Positions 28,101 to 36,549 of a stretch of DNA of 64,000 nt are shown piece after piece; position 1 is the stretch's first letter, and each line of letters begins with the position of its first letter. The notes beneath the pieces are model-generated. The model was not told where the DNA came from. It saw nothing but the letters and a program-made list of their open reading frames with translations, and made no database searches. Source of the DNA: Bartonella bacilliformis Ver097 (GTDB lineage: Bacteria; Pseudomonadota; Alphaproteobacteria; Rhizobiales; Rhizobiaceae); assembly GCF_000709795.1 (NCBI RefSeq), contig NZ_KL503803.1, positions 304,476-368,475 of the forward strand, written 5' to 3'. Position numbers and translations under genes: made by a program.

Positions 28101-29767
28101 TCAACAGCGATAAGAATATCGTCATGTCCGCGTGTAAATGTGCTTGCAATGTTAGCTGTTGTTTCTTCAAGATTTGCATTAATTTGCGAAGTATGAGCTT
28201 CTAAAAATAACTCAAGCTTTTGAGCATTATCTTCTATGGCTTGACTGCGGCAAATGAAAGCTTCGATGATAGAATCACTATGCTCTCTAAGGGATAAATC
28301 AACTGTTGCTAAACGGTTTTCAAAGGCTTCAATCGCCTCTGAAGTTATATTATCAAATTGAGAAGAAATTTTATCAGCCTGTTTGTCAAGCTGTATGATT
28401 TTTTCATCAAAATCCTGCAATGACTCGTTATGGCGGTCAATAATTGTTTGATTTAATATTTTAAATTTATCGTCGATTCTAGATAAAGTTTGATCTGTTG
28501 CAGTTTGTATATGTGTTGCAATTTCAGTAATATGCATTTCAGCTCTAACGGCTGTTTCATTAAATGTTCTTTCTAATTGCTTTTCATTATTATTAAAATG
28601 CTCTGAAAAACTATCAAAGTTTCTTCCTAATGCATGAAAAAAATCTTCATTTTTCTGCTGCATTTGTTCAGTTGTTGCGTTAAATTTTTCAACAAGTTGA
28701 TTTGTTACACCATCACCTATCTGTGAAAGCTTTGCAATCAAGTCTTCTCCCTGTTGTTGCAAAGTTTGAGAAAGTGTTTGGACAAGACTGTCAACATTGG
28801 TTGCAATTTGAGATGTCACCAAATTAAATTCATCACTGAGTTGTTCTTGTGTTCCTTTAATTGTTGATTGTACACGATTAGCATGATTCAAAATTGCTAT
28901 ACGTTCGTTACTCAATTCTTTCACCAACGTGTGAATACGCGTTTCATTTTCAGAGTAAGCATGTTCAAGACTACGCACTTCACCTTGTACAATAGCTTCA
29001 AGTTCAATCGCACGCCCGAGAATATGCTCAATTTCTTCGTTTATTGTGGCCACTTCTTTGCGAATCGTTTGTCCTATAACGATGGCTTGCTTTTCAGATA
29101 AATTCTGAGAGTCATTATTAAGATGCTGTGCAGCATTTGTGATAAGAATAGCAATGTTACGCAATTCGTTTGAATGTTTTGTCAATTGGGCAAAACCCCA
29201 AGACATAAGGATAGGAATTGCGGTTCCTGCTGCTACAGCAAATCCAGTAGGTGATGTAATAAAGGTGATAATATTTGCTAAAGAACTTAATCCCTCAGGG
29301 GCTAAATGATGAGCGATAAAAGCACCTCCTGTTGCCCATAAGGCACTAAGTGCTGTAGTATTCCAATAGAGACGAGAGGTAGAATTATTCTTTAGTGATA
29401 TAGAATTTAAAGGTGTTGTTATATCATCATTAGCGGGAAGAGGGTGTGCAGATAATAACGTGTTGTGCACAGTTCCACCCGAGAGTTCATCTGTAGGTTT
29501 TTGGCCAAAAAGCTGTTCAACAACAGACCCATCAATAACGGCGCTATCATGAATATTCGAAGCAGAAATTGAAGTACCGTTTTCGGTAATAATTTCTTCT
29601 TCTGCTGTTGCTATCTTTTCAATTAAGTCATCTATCCTAGTAGGATCTGTGGAGTCATTTGGTGACATTTTCTCAATTTCTACACCATCAAAGTTATAGT
29701 TCATTGCTTTTTCAAGAGCTTCTTCAACCTTAACTTCAAATATTTGCAGCTTAGTTCTGCTTGTCAT
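25136..29767 (-). CDS. Giant membrane-anchored coiled-coil protein, growth-pole ring (GPR/RgsE)-like candidate
   Basis: About 1540 residues, nearly all predicted helix. The ORF opens at a GTG (29815), but ATG 29767 has GAGG at a good distance and is preferred. An N-terminal cytosolic part of about 150 residues is followed by two hydrophobic segments (around 153-168 and 190-210 of the long form). After that come some 1100 residues of heptad-like repeats rich in Q, E, N, T and S with recurring LxxxLxxxxxxI blocks. A conserved-looking globular end carries NKWVSDLLARASSAE, DHDAIVELWNHYKRG-like text and LTSDSGKVYTILAHASGRI. The layout fits the large Rhizobiales 'kinesin-like' proteins, of which Agrobacterium GPR and Sinorhizobium RgsE form a ring at the growing pole. 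The link rests on architecture and recalled C-terminal similarity; it is shorter than GPR (about 2100). Confidence 0.65.
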   Translation of the reverse strand: MTSRTKLQIFEVKVEEALEKAMNYNFDGVEIEKMSPNDSTDPTRIDDLIEKIATAEEEIITENGTSISASNIHDSAVIDGSVVEQLFGQKPTDELSGGTVHNTLLSAHPLPANDDITTPLNSISLKNNSTSRLYWNTTALSALWATGGAFIAHHLAPEGLSSLANIITFITSPTGFAVAAGTAIPILMSWGFAQLTKHSNELRNIAILITNAAQHLNNDSQNLSEKQAIVIGQTIRKEVATINEEIEHILGRAIELEAIVQGEVRSLEHAYSENETRIHTLVKELSNERIAILNHANRVQSTIKGTQEQLSDEFNLVTSQIATNVDSLVQTLSQTLQQQGEDLIAKLSQIGDGVTNQLVEKFNATTEQMQQKNEDFFHALGRNFDSFSEHFNNNEKQLERTFNETAVRAEMHITEIATHIQTATDQTLSRIDDKFKILNQTIIDRHNESLQDFDEKIIQLDKQADKISSQFDNITSEAIEAFENRLATVDLSLREHSDSIIEAFICRSQAIEDNAQKLELFLEAHTSQINANLEETTANIASTFTRGHDDILIAVDESKKLLREEITHIDNMIVDVIKERSQEFKVQFADQRDMMSEMLSNEKDKIANTLQDQIETLTQSVSTIEKTLIDNVQIIDLHAENHVANVIHCVDKLQETITQSCETTKDALEKHARNIDIRADALRDSLAINSFSLNEVLANQVNALEERMEELHNLIAKSDIHVNVVLKQQMDLVESAIVDNNKAITETVQNHIKNLEDHTEILRDTLSHSNGVLFESLEMRMGSFDEDLENRARQIFEHASMLEETLSQKLSQVCETIQLQTSVLEENSDSLKTSIMLNNEHQKDVQNALDASVDHMRVTLENSVNTITDSLQDKIIQASDIISSTGEQMLSSLHDKTDKVQEKLSNFSHELTSIIADQVEKSENSILSTGHKFISSVSDVAEKAENMILESGNRIVSNIEQTIQDTSQNAQALFSEVVNTSTTAIEQLLTERSGILYNSIQELENNLEYRLTNISNSLETTSNQTAAQISGHVEQLAELTDHLNQVVQHTAESLNNLTQHVGEQLSLSAEESEKRIFAQNQSLVDIITQTSSETIQTMTAAKEDLINNISSILQQLNLSICNIHENSDALMSTVQNIDGQFNETANNFFQNTNQVAEYLSDANQELSNNMEILQKFVRNTFEKISNVTNNFGEHAKTLSEVINTLEKSENVLDATLTKRQNALSTLSNSLIAKSDEVNQLIEHYENVLNLAFERTDENTRNSTQLLQQTLNQIINEATTCFSGAAEDIRRSANEIRLELSKVNNDVNDTIQKLPEKINGTTDTIRYTLDEKVTKLKDLANVVQSDNNKKKENQLTSEPLISLTPNKDNDTSSNLIKRIVPSASILQKDQNKINQNKWVSDLLARASSAEISREEMGNNSTLSQVKTEARLMNTSLHSLAASIIKSINHDAIVELWNHYKRGQNNIVTERLYTKSGQIIFEKIKQKYMSDPHFKYAVNQYIIDFEKVLRDVSRNTKDMNSARHYLTSDSGKVYTILAHASGRIK

Positions 29768-30552
29768 ACTTGCCTCATACTCTACAGATTGAAAAGAGAT
29801 AAATCTTCCAGACACATTTTATAATATATTAACTGTTTATTCTGCAGAAAGAAATATATTCAAAGCAAAGTTTTAAAATTTGTGAATATAAAGTTAATAT
29901 CGTTTTCGTTTCTCATTTTTAAATGGTCGCAAAGTCCATTAAAAACAGTGCAGTATGCAATCATAATTATGGTAAAATAGTGTTCATAACTTAAAATAGG
30001 ATATTGATTTGATGCAGAGATTTTGTCTTATGATTATTGTTGTGAACTGAAAGAACAGAATAAACATAATTTAAAATGAAGAAATTTATGGCAATTCTTA
30101 ATTCTATTTTTAAATATAGGGATTAAAAATGGAATTGAGGAGAGGAAGAAGTGGTCGCTAAATAAAAAGATTCTTTGTGTTTATTTCAAAATAGGGTGCA
30201 TACTCTTGGCACACAGGGGAAGGTTATTTATCCTATATACCCTATAAATTTTTTTGCTTTAAATAGAAAATAGTGAAGAAAATTTTAAATAATTTAAGTC
30301 ATGAGCTCATTAATATATTTATTGTTTTTACAAAAAAAATATGTAAATTCAATTCTTTGTAAGAAGAAAGCCTTTAGAGTTTTTTGATATTTTGCTAACC
30401 ATGATGTTTAGTGTACACAAATCATACATATTTCCTTATGATAAATAGGATTTTGTTAGATTTTTTTACGCAATAGATTGACAATTGAAGATTTTTCAGT
30501 CGATATGCATTTAACGAATGTTTTTATGCAATTCGCAACAAGGGTGTAACGA
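29768..30552. other. Long intergenic region between the coiled-coil gene and hfq
   Basis: Nearly 800 AT-rich bases without a credible frame on either strand. It must contain divergent promoters for the coiled-coil gene and hfq. In relatives trkA and the ntrYX genes lie upstream of hfq; no remnant of them could be read. Confidence 0.6.
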
Positions 30553-30792
30553 ATGGTAGAACGATCACAACACCTGCAGGATGTATTTTTAAATACTGTT
30601 CGCAAGCAAAAAATTTCTCTTACAATTTTTCTCGTGAATGGCGTTAAATTAACGGGTATTGTAACGTCATTTGATAATTTTTGTATTCTTTTGCGTCGTG
30701 ATGGACATGCGCAATTGGTTTATAAGCACGCTATTTCTACAATTATGCCTGGTCATCCTATAAAAATGTTTGAAGGTGAGGGGTGTGAATAA
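30553..30792 (+). CDS. hfq: RNA chaperone Hfq
   Basis: Hexameric Sm-like protein that pairs small RNAs with mRNAs. 79 residues. Sm1 motif [34 protein letters not shown] and Sm2 motif [10 protein letters not shown] are intact, including the Gln-Asp-x-Phe-Leu proximal-face residues (Q8, F12). The short C-terminal tail is typical of alphaproteobacteria. Followed 57 bp later by hflX, the usual partner, so the two are probably cotranscribed. Confidence 0.98.
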   Translation: MVERSQHLQDVFLNTVRKQKISLTIFLVNGVKLTGIVTSFDNFCILLRRDGHAQLVYKHAISTIMPGHPIKMFEGEGCE

Positions 30793-30849
30793 ACAGCCTG
30801 TTTTTGTAGACTTTTCATTTTTTAGAAAATTACTATTTTATTAGCTATC

Positions 30850-32214
30850 ATGATGGATGTAAATAAGGGATGTGGAAGATTTATTTCACAGGCCTTAAAG
30901 CGAGAGCGCACTGTTATTTTTGTACCAGTTTATCGCGGAAACAAAAATGAAAAAATTGCAAATGAGCGTTCAGTATCTTCTCGAGTAAAAGAAGCATTAG
31001 GGTTAGCACGTGCTATTGAGCTTGATGTTGTTCATCATGAAATTGTTAATATCACCACACCACATCCTTCGACTTTATTTGGGTCGGGTAAGGTAGAGGA
31101 ATTTAAACAAGCATTATCGCATTTTAACGAGCCTCGTATTGCTGTTGCAATCGTGGACTATTCTCTAACACCAGTCCAGCAGCGTAATTTAGAAAAATTG
31201 TGGAACTGTAAAGTTATTGACAGAACCGCTCTTATTCTTGAAATTTTTGGCAATCGTGCACGAACGAAAGAGGGAGTTCTGCAAGTTGAATTAGCGCATT
31301 TATCTTATCAAAAAGGCAGGCTTGTTCGTAGTTGGACACATTTGGAAAGGCAGCGTGGTGGTAGTGGTTTTTTGGGTGGTCCTGGTGAAACTCAGATTGA
31401 AGCGGATAGGCGTATTTTACAAGATAAAATTGTTCGTATTCGCCGCGAATTAAAAACAATTATTAAAATGCGTGCTCTTCATAGAGCGAATAGAAAAAAA
31501 ACGTGTCATCCTGTTATCGCTTTGGTAGGATACACCAATGCAGGAAAATCAACACTTTTTAATCGTTTAAGTGGTGCAAATGTATTAACAAAAGATATGC
31601 TATTTGCAACACTTGATTCAACTTTACGCAAGATCACTCTTCCTCATGGAAAAACTGTTCTCTTATCTGATACTGTAGGTTTTATTTCTAATTTACCAAC
31701 TCATCTAATTGCAGCTTTTAGAGCAACTCTTGAAGAAGTAATTGAAGCTGATTTAATTATTCATGTAAGAGATATATCAGATCCTGATCATCAATTTCAT
31801 GCTCAGGATGTCTTAGAAATACTTTCGAGTCTTGGTATCGATATTAACGATAAGAAGCGTATCATAGAAGTTTGGAATAAAACTGATATATTGGATCAGC
31901 ATCTATTGAATGCTTTGCAAATGAATGCAAAAACATTGTTAAATCCTGCATTAATGGTGTCTGCTTTTACAGGAGAAGGATTAAAGCAATTATTGATGAC
32001 TATTGAAAAATTGATTTCCGGAGAGACGCAAAATGTTGAGTTTGTTTTAAGACCTGAGTCAATGTCATTAATTGATTGGTTTTATAAAAATTCTGGAAAA
32101 ATAGAACAAGAAAGCCATGATGATGGCTCTATTACCATTAAAGCAGTTTTAACCTATGAAGCAAAAAAACGGTTTGATTATATCAAACGAAATATACGTC
32201 ACAACCTCATCTGA
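30850..32214 (+). CDS. hflX: GTPase HflX
   Basis: Ribosome-associated GTPase that splits stalled ribosomes under stress. 454 residues. N-terminal HflX domain with LARAIEL, ITTPHPSTLFGSGKVEEF and RTALILEIFGNRARTKEGVLQVELA; the conserved GGSGFLGGPGETQIE linker; and the G domain with G1 GYTNAGKSTLFN, G3 DTVGFISNLP and G4 NKTD. Start ATGATG at 30850. A candidate terminator overlaps its 3' end. In many relatives mazG follows; here a Wzz-like gene does. Confidence 0.96.
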   Translation: MMDVNKGCGRFISQALKRERTVIFVPVYRGNKNEKIANERSVSSRVKEALGLARAIELDVVHHEIVNITTPHPSTLFGSGKVEEFKQALSHFNEPRIAVAIVDYSLTPVQQRNLEKLWNCKVIDRTALILEIFGNRARTKEGVLQVELAHLSYQKGRLVRSWTHLERQRGGSGFLGGPGETQIEADRRILQDKIVRIRRELKTIIKMRALHRANRKKTCHPVIALVGYTNAGKSTLFNRLSGANVLTKDMLFATLDSTLRKITLPHGKTVLLSDTVGFISNLPTHLIAAFRATLEEVIEADLIIHVRDISDPDHQFHAQDVLEILSSLGIDINDKKRIIEVWNKTDILDQHLLNALQMNAKTLLNPALMVSAFTGEGLKQLLMTIEKLISGETQNVEFVLRPESMSLIDWFYKNSGKIEQESHDDGSITIKAVLTYEAKKRFDYIKRNIRHNLI

Positions 32215-32246
32215 GGCCTTATTAAATGAGATCGTTGTGGTTTTTT
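32199..32246 (+). terminator. Probable terminator after hflX
   Basis: ACAAC-CTCAT pairs with ATGAG-ATC-GTTGT (3-base bulge), the arms span the hflX stop codon, and the structure is followed by GG and six T. Imperfect stem, judged by eye. Confidence 0.6.
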
Positions 32247-32349
32247 AGATTTTTTCTAATCGAGAAAATAATACAACTTCAAATTAAGAGGATGGTTACT
32301 TCTTTCTCTTAATAAAGAAATATGAAGTATTTTTTCGGTTACAACAAAG

Positions 32350-34074
32350 ATGAATCTTAAGTGTGATAAGAGATCGTTGGTATGTATAGTACCACGGAAT
32401 ATTTTAGTTATTCTCTTATTCGCAGGATTATTTATGTCTTTAATGTGGTTGTATTATTTTTTTCAACTACGATTTTATCAAGCAACTTTAACATTCATGT
32501 TATCTGATGCCAGTGGAATGCCATTACCGAGTAGTGAAAGTGATACTATCATTAAATTCTTATTGTCTTCTGATGAAGTAAGTGAGACAGATTTTCATGA
32601 CACTATTCTTCTGTCCCGTAATGGTGATTTGATTAATCTTGCATTTAAAGCAGAAACTGCTGAAGAGGCGCAAAAAGGTTTAGAATCTCTATTTTCTGGT
32701 TTTTCAAAAGAAATTATCAAGCAGAATCAAAAATCATTGTCTGCAATACAGGATATTAGACAACAATATGATAAGAAATTATTACTTAATATAGTACAAG
32801 ATTTTCGTTCATCTATCGGTTCTACAATTTATTATGATGCAAAACAGGTAAAGCTTAATAAGTTCTATGTGCAATTAACAGATGCAACTTTAAAACGTAT
32901 TCATTTTACAATTTTGAGTTCAAATATTGAGATGATGAAGAAGAATAATCAATCTTTATTATCCTTATCATTTATTGCAAAAAACTCAGCTATTGTTACA
33001 TTAAAAGAAAAGCTTGATCTTTTGGCAACACAAAAAGCTCACATGGTGGCACAATTGGGTTGGAAAAGTCCACAAATTAAGGCAATAATTGCTGAATCAG
33101 AAGCACTTTCTGTTCAACTGGAAGATACAATTTTGCAGATTGTTAGTCAAATTCGTTCGGATGAGATGATTGCAAGAGATTTTGAAAGACAGCTAAGCAA
33201 AAGAATTAGCACTTTTGTCAATGACCAGCATCAATCCTTAAATCAAATGCTGAATACCTTAGAAAATGATGTAAAGGCAGTAATAGATGCACAAAATAAA
33301 CAAATAAGTGCTTATCGTTCTTTATCAAAAAATATAAAGATTCATATAGTAACCCCGGTAGCGGTGACTCTGATTTCTTTTGTAGATTTTTATGGAAAAA
33401 ATGTTCTTTTTGTTCTTTTTGCGAGTTTCATTGCTTTTTTGGGGGGGCTGTTATTGTTTCAAAAATATTTTGAAGATAAAACAACTGAATCAAGGGAAGA
33501 AAATTTAAAAAAAAGTGAGAATATTTTATTATCTAAGGCAATAAAAACCTTTGAATCTTTTATCACAATGAAAACATTGTCTAATTTTTTAAAATCTCAC
33601 TCTTCAACGGTTGTTTCAATAATTGGACCAGAGGCTGCACGAATAGCAGCAAAATTATCTCTCCATCTTATAGAAGATAGAAAAACAGTTTTGTTGGTAG
33701 ATATTTCAGGTCAGAAAATAGAAAAAGTGATTGGACCACATAGGGGATTAAGCGATATTTTAATAGGTGATGCGCAATTGCAAGACGTTATTTATCGTGA
33801 TTACGATGCAGGGGTTGATATACTTCCACGGGGGCTAGCGAGTGCTATCCGTGCGCAAAATTTTTCGCACGAAATTCTTAGCATACTTGAAGGATTTAAA
33901 AAAGATTACGATGTGATCATTTTGGAAATAGGTAACGAACCTAAATACGGTTTTGAGCAAATTGCGCGGTCAACAGAATATTATATTTGTGGTGTTGCTC
34001 TTAATGAATATGACTGGATAATGCAGATGACATCTAGATTTCCAAGGAATATTTATCGCGTAATTCCGTCTTAA
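32350..34074 (+). CDS. Wzz/GumC-like inner-membrane protein with degenerate tyrosine-kinase domain
   Basis: 574 residues. A membrane segment near 17-38, a periplasmic helical region with coiled-coil character (about 100-340), a second membrane segment near 350-372, then a cytoplasmic domain. This is the layout of polysaccharide co-polymerases fused to a BY-kinase (ExoP/Wzc type). The C-terminal domain keeps the fold cues SSTVVSIIGPEAARIAAKL, TVLLVDISGQ (Walker A'-like), GLSDILIGDAQLQDVIY, VDILPRG and YDVIILEIG. Its P-loop, however, reads IGPEAARIAAKL instead of GxGKS/T, and no C-terminal Tyr cluster is seen. ATP hydrolysis is therefore unlikely. No glycosyltransferase genes are nearby, so the polymer served, if any, is unknown. 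Confidence 0.7.
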   Translation: MNLKCDKRSLVCIVPRNILVILLFAGLFMSLMWLYYFFQLRFYQATLTFMLSDASGMPLPSSESDTIIKFLLSSDEVSETDFHDTILLSRNGDLINLAFKAETAEEAQKGLESLFSGFSKEIIKQNQKSLSAIQDIRQQYDKKLLLNIVQDFRSSIGSTIYYDAKQVKLNKFYVQLTDATLKRIHFTILSSNIEMMKKNNQSLLSLSFIAKNSAIVTLKEKLDLLATQKAHMVAQLGWKSPQIKAIIAESEALSVQLEDTILQIVSQIRSDEMIARDFERQLSKRISTFVNDQHQSLNQMLNTLENDVKAVIDAQNKQISAYRSLSKNIKIHIVTPVAVTLISFVDFYGKNVLFVLFASFIAFLGGLLLFQKYFEDKTTESREENLKKSENILLSKAIKTFESFITMKTLSNFLKSHSSTVVSIIGPEAARIAAKLSLHLIEDRKTVLLVDISGQKIEKVIGPHRGLSDILIGDAQLQDVIYRDYDAGVDILPRGLASAIRAQNFSHEILSILEGFKKDYDVIILEIGNEPKYGFEQIARSTEYYICGVALNEYDWIMQMTSRFPRNIYRVIPS

Positions 34075-34212
34075 ATATTATTCAATGAAAATGATGATTA
34101 AAAGATATTTGATTTTTCACGAAGGAGCGCTCACCCTATTGAAAAAGTTAAAATTTAGCATTTAGAGCTGAAAAGTATTTTCCAGTAAGGGATAAATTGG
34201 AGGCAATAACAA

Positions 34213-35289
34213 ATGGCAATAAAGAAATTGAATAATATTACTTTAACGCCACTGCAAAAACAAAATAGGAAAAAGATTCAGATGTGGCTCTATACTATTT
34301 TATTGTTTTGCTTCGCAATTGTTTTAGTAGGAGGCGCTACCCGTTTAACGGGTTCTGGGTTATCAATTACTGAATGGAAGCCAATTCATGGTATGATTCC
34401 GCCAATTGGTATCAATCAATGGCAGGAAGAATTTTTAAAGTATCAACAAATAGCCCAATATAAGGTGCTTAATCGTGATATGACCTTAAATGCGTTTAAG
34501 GTCATTTTTTGGTGGGAGTGGGGACATCGTGTTCTTGGACGTTTTGTTGGTCTTGTAGCTTTATTAGGCTTAGTTTTTTTGGGGATTACCAAGCGTATTG
34601 AAAAAAACATTTTTCTTCAGCTTCTTGTTGTGCCAATTCTAATTGCTATGCAAGGTATTATTGGCTGGTGGATGGTTGCATCAGGCCTTGGTCAAAGCAA
34701 TCTGACAAGCGTTAGTCAGTACCGTTTAGCCATTCATCTTATAGCTGCATGTCTTGTAATTATTTTTGTCACATATTTATCTCGAGGTTTAGAAGAATAT
34801 TCAGAAAAACCAGCAAATCAGGGAGTTCAACATTTTGCAGGTTGGCTTGTATTCCTTATTTTAGTTGAAATCTATTTTGGTGCTCTAGTAGCAGGTCTTC
34901 ACGCGGGTAAGGTCTATAATACATGGCCGTTGATGGATGGCCAAATTGTACCGGACGGATTATTGAATCATGATCCAGTTTGGCTCAATTTTTTTGAAAA
35001 TCCATTAACTGTTCAATTTATTCATCGTTGTTTTGCTTATTTTTTATTTATTACAGCGATTATTCATGCTCTATATGTACAGAAAAATGTACCGCATTCA
35101 GCTCATGCTCATCGTGCAATTTTTTTATGCATCATGATTGTTATCCAAGCATTTTTAGGCATCATAACATTATTACATGAAGTGCCAATCAGTTTGGGGC
35201 TTATTCATCAAGGGGGAGCATTAATTGTCTTGTGCTTTTCGGTGATGCATTGGCGAGCAACAAAAGGAGCTTACCGTGTTGTTGAATAG
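34213..35289 (+). CDS. ctaA: Heme A synthase
   Basis: Oxidises the methyl group of heme O to the formyl of heme A for cytochrome aa3 oxidase. 358 residues, polytopic. Family motifs are visible: GGATRLTGSGLSITEWKPIHGMIPP after the first helix, WWEWGHRVLGRFVG with a heme-ligand His, and later FIHRCFAY and IHQGGALIVL with further His ligands. The length and single-chain two-lobed repeat match alphaproteobacterial CtaA (COX15 type). A GGAGG ribosome site precedes ATG 34213. It stands alone here; cytochrome oxidase genes are not in the window. Confidence 0.95.
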   Translation: MAIKKLNNITLTPLQKQNRKKIQMWLYTILLFCFAIVLVGGATRLTGSGLSITEWKPIHGMIPPIGINQWQEEFLKYQQIAQYKVLNRDMTLNAFKVIFWWEWGHRVLGRFVGLVALLGLVFLGITKRIEKNIFLQLLVVPILIAMQGIIGWWMVASGLGQSNLTSVSQYRLAIHLIAACLVIIFVTYLSRGLEEYSEKPANQGVQHFAGWLVFLILVEIYFGALVAGLHAGKVYNTWPLMDGQIVPDGLLNHDPVWLNFFENPLTVQFIHRCFAYFLFITAIIHALYVQKNVPHSAHAHRAIFLCIMIVIQAFLGIITLLHEVPISLGLIHQGGALIVLCFSVMHWRATKGAYRVVE

Positions 35290-35309
35290 GAATTTGTCTT
35301 AAGAAAAAT

Positions 35310-36245
35310 TTAGCTATTTAAAAGCATTAAGTTAAGATTTTGAACAGCTGCTGCAGATGCGCCTTTTCCTAGATTATCTAACACAGCACACAGATTGAAA
35401 ATCCCTTCACTTTCATCACTGAAAACAAAAATTTTCATATTGTCTTTATGGGCTAAGCATTCTGGGTCTAATTTAGTTAATGTTTCAGTTTCTTCTTGTG
35501 ATGCAATTGATACGATATTTTGACCCTCATAATGAACATTGAAAATTTCACGCAAATTAGAGCAGTTAGCTGATTTTGTAAATAAATGACGATGTAGGGG
35601 AAGATTGACAATCATTCCTTGCGGGAAACGACCAACACTTGGCACAAAAATAGGTGTTTTATTGATCCACCCATGGATTTTAATTTCTGACAAGTGTTTA
35701 TGTTTGAGATTAAGGCCATAAATAAAATAATTGCTTTGAAGAGAATCTTGTTGGGATTTGTTTTCTATTTGTGCAATCAATTGTTTACCGCCACCCGTAT
35801 AGCCAGAGACAGCATTAATGGATATTGGGTAGTGAGCATCTAGAAGACCTGCTTCGCGTAATGGTCTAAGCAAGCTGATTGCACCAGTAGGGTAACACCC
35901 GGGATTGGCAACATAACGGGCTGCTTGAATGCATTTTTTTTGTTTTGCTGTCATTTCAGGAAAACCATAAACCCAATTTGTTGCAGTACGGTGTGCTGTT
36001 GAACTATCAATAATTCTAATTTTTTTATTATTTTTAAGCAATTTTATTGTTTCACGTGCAGCATCATCTGGAAGACATAAGATAGCAATATCTGCTTGAT
36101 TAAAGTAATCATACCGCAGATCAATGTTATGCCGATCTACGTGAGGAATTGAGAGTAATTCTAAATCAGAACGCGCTGCTAGTCTCTTTTGTATTTGAAG
36201 TCCGGTTGTTCCGTGCTCACCATCAATAAAAATTTTTGTTGCCAT
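35310..36245 (-). CDS. argC: N-acetyl-gamma-glutamyl-phosphate reductase (short type)
   Basis: NADPH-dependent reductase of arginine synthesis. 311 residues, the short type-2 ArgC form. FIDGEHGTTGLQIQKRL is the Rossmann start, the active-site Cys is in NPGCYPTGAISLLRPL, with SGYTGGGKQLI and a C-terminal DNLGKGASAAAVQNLNLM. In related genomes it follows rplM-rpsI; these are not here. No other arginine gene is present in the window, so whether it still works in a complete pathway is open. Convergent with ctaA, 20 bp apart. Confidence 0.9.
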   Translation of the reverse strand: MATKIFIDGEHGTTGLQIQKRLAARSDLELLSIPHVDRHNIDLRYDYFNQADIAILCLPDDAARETIKLLKNNKKIRIIDSSTAHRTATNWVYGFPEMTAKQKKCIQAARYVANPGCYPTGAISLLRPLREAGLLDAHYPISINAVSGYTGGGKQLIAQIENKSQQDSLQSNYFIYGLNLKHKHLSEIKIHGWINKTPIFVPSVGRFPQGMIVNLPLHRHLFTKSANCSNLREIFNVHYEGQNIVSIASQEETETLTKLDPECLAHKDNMKIFVFSDESEGIFNLCAVLDNLGKGASAAAVQNLNLMLLNS

Positions 36246-36549
36246 TATATTTGCCTTGAAACAATCTCTTCGCTATCAAATTTAGCTTATCACACTGCGT
36301 TTAATTTACATGATTAAAGATTTGAATACTATGAATTTGCTTCGTTTTCATGAAAAATGTTGCAACAAAAATTCAGTACTTGTTTGGCATCATTTATTTT
36401 TGTTACGCTGAAATTAACCTTATATGACATAAGACAACTATCTTACTGTGTTTATAATTTTAGGGTGAAAATGTGACCAAGATATTTGGCTTGTGTAGTG
36501 TGCTGTGTTACTGTCCAATTACTCTATCTCTTTAGTGTTAGGATTGTTT
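36246..36549. other. Divergent promoter region of argC and glyA
   Basis: About 300 bases between divergent genes. It must contain both promoters. No hairpin or riboswitch-like conserved core was recognised. Confidence 0.5.

Noticed and set aside
25136..29767. Kinesin annotation for the giant protein
   Set aside because: No motor domain or P-loop is present; the label comes from coiled-coil similarity only.
30190..30250. Sigma-54 promoter before hfq
   Set aside because: TGGCAC occurs, but no TGC at the required 5-bp distance follows it.
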